NCBI GenBank assembly: GCA_934371475.1 | Contig: CAKRNX010000104.1 | Span: 1 to 7,832 of the forward strand | Length of the DNA stretch: 7,832 nt | DNA from: an uncultured Lachnospiraceae bacterium | GTDB taxonomy: Bacteria > Bacillota > Clostridia > Lachnospirales > Lachnospiraceae | Direction of reading: 5' to 3' | Part shown: positions 1-5,570 of the stretch, piece by piece | How positions within the stretch are numbered: position 1 is the stretch's first letter | Layout of the letters: the number at the start of each line of letters is the position of its first letter | Program-made: the position numbers and the translations under genes | Notes under the pieces: model-generated | What the model saw: only the letters and a program-made list of their open reading frames with translations | The model's database searches: none | What the model was told of the DNA's origin: nothing

Positions 1-2
1 AG

Positions 3-125
3 AATGGATATGTTAATGATATGAATATGGAAAGATTACATCATGAAATATATCTGTCTGATGCAAGAAAGGTTGCTCCGGAAAAATGGAAAACTGTTAT
101 TAGACATCCTATAAGAAAGATTTAG
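3..125 (+). CDS. GyrI-like small-molecule-binding domain protein, C-terminal end only
   Basis: An open frame enters from the left edge and stops at TAG 123-125, giving the last 40 residues of a protein. The tail contains IYLSDARKVAPEKWKTVIRH, which I recognise as the typical closing segment of GyrI-like domain proteins (GyrI/BmrR effector-binding fold, often with the wording YLSDPRK.APEK.KT.IRHP). Such domains bind small hydrophobic or cationic molecules, either alone or fused to AraC- or MerR-type DNA-binding domains. The N-terminus lies outside the window, so I cannot say which form this is. It converges with the minus-strand gene that ends at 163. The family call rests on recall of this short motif. 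Confidence 0.6.
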   Translation, partial: NGYVNDMNMERLHHEIYLSDARKVAPEKWKTVIRHPIRKI

Positions 126-139
126 ATAACTTCCAGTTC

Positions 140-168
140 GTATAATTAAAACACTGGTTAAATTATAC
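140..168. terminator. AT-rich hairpin between two convergent genes, possible bidirectional terminator
   Basis: GTATAATT (140-147) and AATTATAC (161-168) are perfect inverted 8-mers with a 13-nt loop, placed between the + gene ending at 125 and the - gene ending at 163. The right arm overlaps the stop codon of the minus-strand gene. The stem is AT-rich and no clear U-run follows, so activity is doubtful. Confidence 0.25.
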
Positions 169-441
169 ACTATCCCAGTGATTTTTAATCAGTGCTTTGA
201 TTCCATCATGAATATTGGTGTTTGAATTCCCATCCAGAAATGTGACAACTCGAAATCCAATATCCGCATATTTCTTGCGTTCAGCTTCAAATTCTTCCTG
301 TGAAGAAAAATCGTTACGCCAGAGATAATACGTTGGCTTACGCAAGGCTATCACATCCTTTCTGTTAATTTTTCTATCACTATCATATAAAAAGTGGACA
401 GTTTTCGTGTCTGTCCACTTTAAAATAATTTTATCGTTCAC
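163..441 (-). CDS. Conserved-looking hypothetical protein, 92 aa, GTG start
   Basis: This is a small soluble protein with no signal peptide or membrane helix. Its composition looks like a genuine folded protein: charged, with Trp at 9, 42 and 89, and a central stretch RKPTYYLWRNDFSSQEEFEAE followed by a hydrophobic strand FRVVTFLDG and a C-terminal helix IHDGIKALIKNHW. I do not recognise a family with certainty and propose no function. The only usual start is GTG at 439-441. An in-frame TAA lies five codons upstream, and there is no Shine-Dalgarno sequence before the GTG. Either translation is weak or the original 5' end was lost when this segment was joined to its present neighbour. It ends facing the GyrI-like gene. 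Confidence 0.6.
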   Translation of the reverse strand: MNDKIILKWTDTKTVHFLYDSDRKINRKDVIALRKPTYYLWRNDFSSQEEFEAERKKYADIGFRVVTFLDGNSNTNIHDGIKALIKNHWDSV

Positions 442-580
442 GATCTGAATGATTTAATTAACCCCGTTTTACCAGTTCCGAGGGTGCCGAGGCTCCACTC
501 TTTTCTTTTATTTTTTTATCTTTTCTTCGTACTATTCAATCCATCCACCCAATTACACAAAATCATAATCGTCTCATAAT
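442..580. other. Non-coding junction segment between the 92-aa gene and the truncated transporter gene
   Basis: No complete gene is visible. On the minus strand an open run of 24 codons (from just after a TAG at about 538-540 down to a TAA near 463) ends in SGASAPSELVKRG, which looks like a protein C-terminus but has no start. It may be the leftover end of a gene from whatever element was joined here. The stretch 505-530 is strongly T-rich. I see no promoter for the downstream 92-aa gene. Confidence 0.3.
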
Positions 581-1057
581 TTACATTGATATATGTACGC
601 CACCTTTTCGGCCGCCAAGTACTTTCATACCTTTCAATTTCTGCCAGGAAAATTCCGGATCTTCCTGGCGTCCCACCAGAAAATTTCCTGCTCTCTGCGT
701 CAGCTGCGCAAAATTAACTGCATAATCGGAAGCTCCCTGCGTATACGTATAAATAGAAGCTTCAGATCCCATAAATCCGATCTGCGCTTCCCCGGTGAGT
801 ACAGCTGTCATAGTTTTGTCTGCACCAAAGCCGGTTACCAGCGTCAGTTCAATGCCTTCTCTTTCAAAATATCCTTCTTCGATCGCCACATACTGCGGCG
901 CATAAAAAATCGAATGTGCTACTTCATTTAATGTAATTCTTTCGAGATTTTCTCTCTCCTCTGTACTCTCCTTTTCAGCAGCAAAAACCGTCATTGGCAG
1001 CGCTGTCACCGCCAGGACGACAGCCGCTGCCAGTGAAATCCATCTCTTATTCCTCAT
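581..1057 (-). pseudogene. ABC transporter substrate-binding protein (NMT1/ThiY/SsuA-like), C-terminally truncated
   Basis: The frame encodes the first lobe of a periplasmic-binding-protein type 2 protein. Residues 1-26 form an export signal (basic MRNKRW, hydrophobic 8-25, and a VFA-AE signal peptidase I-type site near 26). Residues 41-152 match the NMT1/ThiY/SsuA pattern: LNEVAHSIFYAPQYVAIEEG, GYFEREGIELTL, then a TAVLTGEAQIGFMG stretch and LKGMKVLGGRKGG. Family members are about 320-350 residues. Here the similarity stops after GGRKGG (near nt 598) and the frame ends six codons later, so the second lobe and half of the ligand cleft are missing. The start is sound: AAAGGAG at 1065-1071, 7 nt before ATG. 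Relatives import thiamine precursors, sulfonates, nitrate or similar anions; the ligand cannot be told. No permease or ATPase gene is nearby. The product is almost certainly inactive. Confidence 0.8.
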
Positions 1058-1116
1058 GCAGATACTCCTTTAAAGATTTCTGCTGTTAGGATATGCAGTA
1101 AATTTTTAAAAAGTGA

Positions 1117-1155
1117 ATCACCGGCAATCGCTCATTGCTTCGCTGCCGGCGTGAT
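1117..1155. repeat. Imperfect GC-rich inverted repeat upstream of the truncated transporter gene
   Basis: ATCACCGGCA (1117-1126) pairs with TGCCGGCGTGAT (1144-1155), forming a 10-bp stem with a 2-nt bulge and a 17-nt loop. Read on the minus strand, a TTTTT run follows about six bases after the stem, so it could act as a terminator in front of the truncated gene. It could also be the end of a small repeat element. It directly borders the ZIP fragment. Confidence 0.4.
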
Positions 1156-1157
1156 GG

Positions 1158-1220
1158 TTCGCCGCAGGTGCCATGCTTTATGTGGTAGTGGAAGAACTAA
1201 TCCCTGAAATGTCTCAGGGC
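1158..1220 (+). pseudogene. Orphan fragment of a ZIP-family metal transporter
   Basis: The plus strand reads AGAMLYVVVEELIPEM within a 21-codon segment starting FAAGAM and ending MSQG. This matches the fifth transmembrane helix of GufA-like ZIP zinc/iron permeases, where the EExxPE motif helps form the metal site. An in-frame TGA (1152-1154) lies just before it, and after about codon 21 the frame runs into a palindrome and then into sequence antisense to the next gene. A whole ZIP protein has about 250-270 residues, so this is only a relic. It lies on the strand opposite to both neighbours. The identification rests on recognising one highly conserved motif. Confidence 0.6.
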
Positions 1221-1260
1221 GACATCCAGTATCATTATGATACTGGATGTCGCCCTGGGA
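1212..1260 (-). terminator. Long perfect hairpin just after the SH3b lipoprotein gene
   Basis: Positions 1215-1235 and 1237-1257 are perfect reverse complements over 21 nt around a single central T; three further flanking pairs, one of them G-T, extend the stem. On the minus strand it begins nine bases after the TGA of the SH3b lipoprotein gene, the place expected for a terminator. No U-run follows on either strand, so it may instead block 3' exonucleases or be an inserted palindromic element. A second hairpin, CCCTGA (1202-1207) with TCAGGG (1214-1219), would compete with its outer base pairs. Confidence 0.5.
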
Positions 1261-1266
1261 TAATCA

Positions 1267-2808
1267 TCAGTAACCTTTTACGCCGGTCGCATACATTGTG
1301 CCGTCTGCCGCTGTCTGCGAATTGTCCACGCTGACATTAACATACACACCGTCGTACAGTCCGTCCACAGTAGAAATATCTGCCTCACCAGTGTAAATCG
1401 TATAGCTATGACCGTCATCACCGGCGATTGTCACCGTATCAACCGTAGAACCGGTCACTGTACCGGAAATAGTCTGACTGCCTCCGCCAGTACTTCCACT
1501 GTTACCGCTGTTACCATTATTGCCTGTATTACTTCCACTGTTATCACTGCTGCCTGAATTATTATTTGCCACGGAACTGTCTGAAGTCAGATATGATTTC
1601 GACACATAACCGGTCACTCCATTAATAGATACAACAAACCAATTATCGGTCTCTCCAATCACACTGACAGAACTTCCACTGTTCAGCCCGCTGATCACGC
1701 TGCTGTCAGTTCCCGGCTGAGATCTTACATTTACATCAGAAGACGCATACAGAGTTGCCGTACTTCCGTATTTGGTCTCTGTGTCCAGCTCTGCCGCTGT
1801 CGGACCGCTGTTACTGGAAGAAGTCGAATTTGTCGTCTCCGTCGTGTTGGTCGGAGCACTGTTTACAAGAAAATCTTTACGAATATATCCGATATTTCCA
1901 TTCACATTTACCTTGAACCACCCAGAAGTCTCCCCGACGACTGATACCTGATCTCCTGTGGAAAGACTTCCCAACACATCGGCATCTGTTCCGGGCTCCA
2001 GCCGGATATTAACAGAATCATTGGCATACAGTGTCGCTGCCGTACCGTAATCTGTCAGAGTTGCCAGCTCTGTATTACTGCTTTCAGTGGAAGCTGTCGT
2101 GCTGGTTTCCGTCGTTTTCTGAGTCTGTCCTGAAATCACATCGCTTGTGATATTCTTAAGTGTCTCATCTTTCAGCACTCTGAAACTGTCCACGGATTTC
2201 TCCACTGCGGTCAGGAGCGTATTATTTTCATCCGTCACAGTTCCTGTAATCACATATGCCTGATCCTGTGCCACGATACCGTAAGTCACTGAGTAGGCCC
2301 ACATTCTTGCCGTTGCATTATATTTTACAACATAGCGGTATGTACTGATGCCATTGATCGTATTATTCTTAAAACTCTGTACTTCATATGCATTCGTATC
2401 CGAATACTGCTTGGTCAGAGAAGCTTTCAGATCATCCTCTGTCGTCATGACGGTCAGATTTTTCATGGCCGCTTCCGTGCTGGCATGCACGATATTGATC
2501 ATTGCCGCACTTCCGGAGGAAAAGACCCTCATCTCATCCGCATCTTGAGTCACCTTCCAGGTGTTATCAGGAAGAGTGATCTTTACTGTGCCGTCCTTTG
2601 ACGTGTAATCCACAGAAGTAATCAGCTTCTGTGTCTCGCTCTCTGTCTCTTTCTCTGTCACTTTTACTGTTGCCGGCTCTGTCTGTTTCTCCGTCTCTGT
2701 TTCTGTCACAGAGGTATCGCCAAGTCGTTTTCCACAGCCTGCCAGTGTCAGAGCCATCATTGACACAGCCGCCAGACTGACAAAAAACTGTCTTTTTCTG
2801 TTTTTCAC
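1267..2808 (-). CDS. Surface lipoprotein with two SH3b domains
   Basis: The product is a 513-residue exported lipoprotein. The preferred start is GTG 2806-2808, because GGAGGG (2816-2821) sits 7 nt upstream; the longer ATG at 2823 has no ribosome binding site. With that start the signal is KNRKRQ, a hydrophobic core, and lipobox LAGC with Cys25. A Thr/Glu/Lys-rich linker follows (about 35-62). Next comes an alpha/beta domain (about 65-212, beginning VKITLPDNTWKV) that I cannot assign, a Ser/Thr linker, and SH3b domains at about 255-315 and 348-408, both with V[NR][IV]R..PGTD and GW/NWF signatures. A Ser/Asn/Gly spacer (about 410-444) and a small beta-rich C-terminal domain (445-513) end the protein. 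The two SH3b units share flanking residues as well, so they arose by internal duplication. SH3b domains usually bind cell-wall polymers. The protein is probably monocistronic. Confidence 0.85.
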   Translation of the reverse strand: MKNRKRQFFVSLAAVSMMALTLAGCGKRLGDTSVTETETEKQTEPATVKVTEKETESETQKLITSVDYTSKDGTVKITLPDNTWKVTQDADEMRVFSSGSAAMINIVHASTEAAMKNLTVMTTEDDLKASLTKQYSDTNAYEVQSFKNNTINGISTYRYVVKYNATARMWAYSVTYGIVAQDQAYVITGTVTDENNTLLTAVEKSVDSFRVLKDETLKNITSDVISGQTQKTTETSTTASTESSNTELATLTDYGTAATLYANDSVNIRLEPGTDADVLGSLSTGDQVSVVGETSGWFKVNVNGNIGYIRKDFLVNSAPTNTTETTNSTSSSNSGPTAAELDTETKYGSTATLYASSDVNVRSQPGTDSSVISGLNSGSSVSVIGETDNWFVVSINGVTGYVSKSYLTSDSSVANNNSGSSDNSGSNTGNNGNSGNSGSTGGGSQTISGTVTGSTVDTVTIAGDDGHSYTIYTGEADISTVDGLYDGVYVNVSVDNSQTAADGTMYATGVKGY

Positions 2809-2884
2809 GTTTTTACCCTCCATATTTCTGTCGCAAACCCTGGGGTTCTACGTTGATGCTTCTACTCCCTGCTCTTTCAGCTAT

Positions 2885-2913
2885 ATCTTAACACTCCAGG
2901 TACTGTTTCGCAA
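2885..2913 (-). promoter_or_regulatory. Candidate sigma-A promoter for the first SH3b lipoprotein
   Basis: On the minus strand TTGCGA (2908-2913) and TAAGAT (2885-2890) are separated by 17 nt, each matching four of six consensus bases. This implies a leader of about 70 nt before the GTG start. It is the best-spaced pair I found between this gene and the amidohydrolase stop. Confidence 0.35.
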
Positions 2914-2942
2914 GTTTATAGCCCAGATTTCAACAAAAGCAC

Positions 2943-2963
2943 ACAAAAACGTAAACTTTTTGT
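2943..2963 (-). terminator. Weak hairpin after the amidohydrolase gene
   Basis: ACAAAAA (2943-2949) and TTTTTGT (2957-2963) form a 7-bp AT-rich stem with a 7-nt loop, 11 nt past the amidohydrolase stop. The position suits a terminator but the stem is weak. Confidence 0.3.
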
Positions 2964-2974
2964 AAAAAAGAAAT

Positions 2975-3844
2975 CTACTCTGAGTGAAATCTTTCCCTGA
3001 TTGTTTTTTCCGCATCTTCAAGCCTGCGATCCAGCTGCGGATCGTCTCCTAATATCTCATGAAACGCCTGATATTCGTCCTCTATTCCCTGTCCGTGCAG
3101 CACCCGGTACGCTCCCGCATCGCTGCCAAGCGCTATTGAAAGACCAAGTGCATATCCACGCCGGATATTCTCATTTTGCTGCTCTTTTAACCGGGCAATC
3201 ACCGATTCCGAAAAGCGGCCGCTTCCTGCCAGGTTGCGGACCGTCACCAGTGTAGGCACCCAGACTGCGCTGCTTTCCCGGAATGCCTGCTGGCATTCTT
3301 CATCCATGAAATTGCCGTGTTCCACAGAGTCCACCCCTGCTTCCAGGGCTGTCTGAATGGTTCGCGCGCCGTTGACATGCGCCATCACCGCATAACCTTC
3401 TTCATGTGCGACATGGATCATCTCCCGTATCTCGTCCCGTTCCAGCGGTGTGCCTGTCACATGTCCATCCGTTCCAAAGTCCATAATACCGGAAAACATA
3501 ACTTTGATAAAATCACCCTTATGCGCCTTTACCCCCAGTACCAGCTGATGATACTCCTTCATCGTATCAAATCCCCGACCGACAATCTCTCCATAATGTC
3601 TGTTTTTGTGGATCGCATAGATCGGCGTTCTGTAAGTAATCCCATACTCCGGCGCGATGCTTCGCGCATACTCAGATGCGCCGTAGTGGTCACCCCCATC
3701 TCTGTAAAACGTAACGCCCAGCTTCTGATAAGTTTTCAGCTTGCGGCGCACATCCGCCCTGTCAATCCCGGACTGATAGACTGCCGCAGCCCTTTTATAA
3801 TCTATCCCATCCATAAAAATATGGCCATGACATTCGCCAAACAC
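2975..3844 (-). CDS. Metal-dependent amidohydrolase family protein
   Basis: This is a 289-residue soluble enzyme of the amidohydrolase superfamily, closest in style to imidazolonepropionase-like or prolidase-like members that hydrolyse C-N bonds. The metal-site set is complete: H6 and H8 (ECHGH), K114 in FIKVMFSG as candidate bridging lysine, H156 in VMAHVNGA, H176 in SVEHGNF, and D242 in LGSDAGAY. Most family members have about 380-420 residues, with an N-terminal beta-sandwich strand set before HxH. Here the protein starts almost at HxH, so it is a compact form that lacks that part. The start is GTG with AGAGGAG (3851-3857) 6 nt upstream, which makes recent truncation unlikely. It lies 64 nt after the C_GCAxxG_C_C gene on the same strand with no strong terminator between, so co-transcription is likely. 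The substrate is unknown. Confidence 0.85.
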   Translation of the reverse strand: MFGECHGHIFMDGIDYKRAAAVYQSGIDRADVRRKLKTYQKLGVTFYRDGGDHYGASEYARSIAPEYGITYRTPIYAIHKNRHYGEIVGRGFDTMKEYHQLVLGVKAHKGDFIKVMFSGIMDFGTDGHVTGTPLERDEIREMIHVAHEEGYAVMAHVNGARTIQTALEAGVDSVEHGNFMDEECQQAFRESSAVWVPTLVTVRNLAGSGRFSESVIARLKEQQNENIRRGYALGLSIALGSDAGAYRVLHGQGIEDEYQAFHEILGDDPQLDRRLEDAEKTIRERFHSE

Positions 3845-3908
3845 CGATATCTCCTCTTTTCTAATCTTTTTACCACACAGGCACTGTAATCTGCCTCTCT
3901 GTACCGCT

Positions 3909-4319
3909 TTACTTGCTCAATCCCAGTTCTTCTTCAGCAATTTTTACTGCTTCTTCGATGCATCCCTGGCAGCTGCACAGGACTTTTCCGCCGGAAATCC
4001 CTTTAATCTCACAGCAGATCTCTGAGCCAATGCGATCTTTAAATTTCTGAACCATCTCTTTGGAAAGAAGGTACGTAGATCCCTTCGTCAGTTTTTCACC
4101 GCCCAGTCTGCTGTTTTTCATTCCCGCAGCCATAACTGCCCCGGAGAGTGCTCCGCAGGTACACTGCATTCCGCCCATACCCGCTCCGAAGCCTTCGGCA
4201 AGAGTAAATACAGTCTCCTCCGCATATCCCAGATCTTCCGCAAATGAACAGGCAACGGCCTGCGCGCAATTATATCCTCTGTCGTGTCTTTCTACTGCTT
4301 TTTCTGTTCTTGTACTCAT
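3909..4319 (-). CDS. C_GCAxxG_C_C family protein
   Basis: This is a 136-residue Cys-rich protein of the C_GCAxxG_C_C family (TIGR01909-like), which is common in anaerobes and assumed to hold a redox or metal centre. The defining residues are present: C18 in GYNCAQAV, the CGALSG form of the GCAxxG core at 55-60 in a helix-like GALSGAVMAAG segment, C102/C103 in ICCEIKG, and C115, C117 and C120 in LCSCQGC near the C-terminus. C24 and C53 are additional. No signal peptide is visible, so it is cytoplasmic. The start ATG has AAAGGAG 6 nt upstream. It probably heads a two-gene unit with the amidohydrolase. A 13-codon reading frame overlaps its start. Family members often sit near redox or metal-handling genes, but their role is not established. 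Confidence 0.9.
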   Translation of the reverse strand: MSTRTEKAVERHDRGYNCAQAVACSFAEDLGYAEETVFTLAEGFGAGMGGMQCTCGALSGAVMAAGMKNSRLGGEKLTKGSTYLLSKEMVQKFKDRIGSEICCEIKGISGGKVLCSCQGCIEEAVKIAEEELGLSK

Positions 4320-4357
4320 AATATTCTCCTTTTTCGTTCATTCTTTTGCCTGTGCAT
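4316..4357 (-). CDS. Candidate 13-aa leader peptide overlapping the C_GCAxxG_C_C start
   Basis: ATG at 4355-4357 opens a frame reading MHRQKNERKRRIL and stops at TGA 4316-4318, which overlaps the next ATG as ATGA. GGAG (4364-4367) lies 6 nt upstream. The peptide is very basic (Arg and Lys at 6 of 13). The stop-start overlap would allow translational coupling. The Arg-rich part also contains the ribosome binding site of the downstream gene, and that purine-rich DNA alone could explain the composition, so this may be chance. Confidence 0.3.
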   Translation of the reverse strand: MHRQKNERKRRIL

Positions 4358-4364
4358 TCTGCAC
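4352..4364. promoter_or_regulatory. Short palindrome upstream of the C_GCAxxG_C_C gene, possible operator
   Basis: GTGCA (4352-4356) and TGCAC (4360-4364) are perfect inverted 5-mers around TTC, 33-45 nt upstream of the gene start. They overlap the leader-peptide start. The site could be an operator or a small RNA hairpin. No clear -35/-10 pair was found between here and the terminator at 4402-4438. Confidence 0.25.
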
Positions 4365-4401
4365 TCCACTTCGGTTGGTACACTTTTTATTTCCTATGAC
4401 A

Positions 4402-4438
4402 GAAAAAGAGCCGCCGCAATATGCACTTGGGCAGCTCT
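4402..4438 (-). terminator. Intrinsic terminator of the second SH3b lipoprotein gene
   Basis: On the minus strand AGAGCTGCC (4438-4430) pairs with GGCGGCTCT (4415-4407), a 9-bp stem with one G-U pair and a 14-nt loop, followed directly by TTTT and C. It lies about 40 nt after the stop of the SH3b lipoprotein gene and separates it from the C_GCAxxG_C_C gene. Confidence 0.75.
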
Positions 4439-4476
4439 CATATTTAACTATATCAGGAAGTCCCTGCTTCCCTCTG

Positions 4477-5226
4477 CTACTCTACCAGATTTTTATTTAC
4501 ATAACCTACGGTACCGTCATACTCCACCTTATACCAGCGATCTGTCGCGCCCAGTGCCGTTATGGTAGAACCGCTGCTGACGGTAGTCACCACGCTGCCA
4601 TCCTGGCTGGGTGTGGAACGAATATTGGCATCGGAAGAAAGAATGAGCGGAAAGCTCTCTGCGTAAGTCCTTACATCATACTCCAGATCTGTCGCGGTAG
4701 TATCTGAGGAAGCGGATGCTGTCCCCTGCTGCTCCATAATCTGCTGACGTTCTTCTGCTGACTTGGGCTCCACCGCTGTCTCAGAAAGTACATCCTTGCG
4801 GACATAACCGCTGTAACCATCCAGCTGAACCTTGTACCAGTGTTTGGTCTCTGCTGTCACAGTCACTTCCTGCCCCTGATCAAAACTGCTGACAATGTCC
4901 GCGTCTGTGCCGGGATCTGTTCTTACATTGATGTCATCCATCGCATACAGGATCTTATTTCCCTTTAACTCGGTTTCAGAAGCTTTCTCCTCCTCCGGAG
5001 TCATCTCACGGTCTGCCTCGGTCTCAGTCTCTGTTTCCGTCTCGGTCTGTTTCTCGGTTGCTTTCTCAGTCTGTTTCTCGGTTGCCTTTTCGGTAGGTGC
5101 TTCCGTCTGCTTCACAGTCTCAGTCTCGGTCTCTTTTGTCAGCTTCTCGCCGCATCCTGTCAGGGAAAATGCCATCGCTGCCGCCAAAGCTAGAGATAAC
5201 ATCCACATTCTGGTCTTATTTTTCAT
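4477..5226 (-). CDS. Surface lipoprotein with two SH3b domains, Thr/Glu/Lys-repeat linker
   Basis: The product is a 249-residue lipoprotein. ATG 5224-5226 is the true start: GGAGG (5234-5238) precedes it by 7 nt, and it begins a normal signal (MKNKTRMW, hydrophobic 8-22, lipobox LTGC with Cys25). The frame is open for 32 more codons upstream, but these cover the promoter and leader. Residues 30-72 form a low-complexity linker with two KATEKQTE units. SH3b domains follow at about 92-147 (INVRTDPGTD, WYKV, GYVRKDVL) and 195-248 (ANIRSTPSQDG, RWYKV, GYVNKNL), joined by a Glu/Gln-rich hinge. The first SH3b closely resembles those of the 1267-2808 lipoprotein, and both proteins share CG[KE][RK]L after the lipobox, so they are paralogues. 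The likely location is the outer face of the membrane, with the domains reaching into the wall. It is transcribed alone and divergently from lepB. Confidence 0.88.
   Translation of the reverse strand: MKNKTRMWMLSLALAAAMAFSLTGCGEKLTKETETETVKQTEAPTEKATEKQTEKATEKQTETETETETEADREMTPEEEKASETELKGNKILYAMDDINVRTDPGTDADIVSSFDQGQEVTVTAETKHWYKVQLDGYSGYVRKDVLSETAVEPKSAEERQQIMEQQGTASASSDTTATDLEYDVRTYAESFPLILSSDANIRSTPSQDGSVVTTVSSGSTITALGATDRWYKVEYDGTVGYVNKNLVE
5041..5088 (-). repeat. Two 24-bp tandem repeats coding the lipoprotein linker
   Basis: Positions 5041-5064 and 5065-5088 are 24-bp copies differing at two bases. They encode two KATEKQTE-type octapeptides. Because the unit is a multiple of three, gain or loss of copies keeps the frame. 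Confidence 0.7.
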
Positions 5227-5293
5227 AAAATATCCTCCATTGTATCTGAATTTTCTCTTTTTTAAAGCTTTCCCATTTCCCATAATTTTAAAT

Positions 5294-5322
5294 ATCATAC
5301 CATGCAGAAAACTGAAATACAA
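5294..5322 (-). promoter_or_regulatory. Promoter of the second SH3b lipoprotein, extended -10
   Basis: On the minus strand TATGAT (5294-5299) is preceded by TGG, giving an extended -10 element, and lies 17 nt from TTGTAT (5317-5322). The implied leader is about 60 nt. The -35 match is only three of six, which the extended -10 can offset. Confidence 0.55.
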
Positions 5323-5417
5323 GACTTGGTTCCAAATTTAGAAAATATTTAAGGTATTTCACCACCAAATTTTCTCCTCTGCAAACTTCCCCCTATACAG
5401 CAATAAGACAAAAAATA

Positions 5418-5447
5418 ATGACAATCTGCTCTGCATCGTGCTATAAT
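5418..5447 (+). promoter_or_regulatory. Promoter of lepB
   Basis: A perfect TATAAT (5442-5447) lies 18 nt after ATGACA (5418-5423), which matches five of six -35 bases. Transcription would start near 5454, leaving a leader of about 115 nt before the lepB ATG. Confidence 0.7.
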
Positions 5448-5457
5448 ATAAATAAAA

Positions 5458-5537
5458 GGTCAGGCTCTAATCTGACCGGATCGTTATACCAGATGTGAGA
5501 TAACTCTCACCTCGCAGTAAGAATGCCATGGCATTCT
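5458..5537 (+). promoter_or_regulatory. Structured lepB leader with three consecutive hairpins
   Basis: Three hairpins follow the promoter. The first is GGTCAG (5458-5463) with CTGACC (5472-5477). The second is GTGAGA (5495-5500) with TCTCAC (5505-5510) and a TAAC loop. The third is the 18-bp palindrome AGAATGCCATGGCATTCT (5520-5537), followed by a T-rich run up to 5553 and then AGAAAGGA (5554-5561). The third could act as an operator on DNA or as a weak terminator or RNA element. It matches no riboswitch class I know. Confidence 0.45.
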
Positions 5538-5570
5538 CGAATATTTTATTTTTAGAAAGGATTTTGCAGC

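Noticed and set aside
3317..3889. Plus-strand frame of 190 codons
   Set aside because: It is antisense to the amidohydrolase, whose metal-site residues are all present.
4060..4707. Plus-strand frame of 215 codons
   Set aside because: It runs across the Cys-rich gene, a terminator and part of a lipoprotein on the other strand, which all have better evidence.
5227..5322. Thirty-two extra N-terminal codons for the second SH3b lipoprotein
   Set aside because: They cover the promoter and leader; the GGAGG at 5234-5238 and the signal peptide both point to the ATG at 5224-5226.
4895..5341. Plus-strand open frame of 148 codons with Ser-Val repeats
   Set aside because: It is antisense to the Thr/Glu/Lys linker of the second SH3b lipoprotein; the repeats mirror that linker and there is no ribosome binding site.
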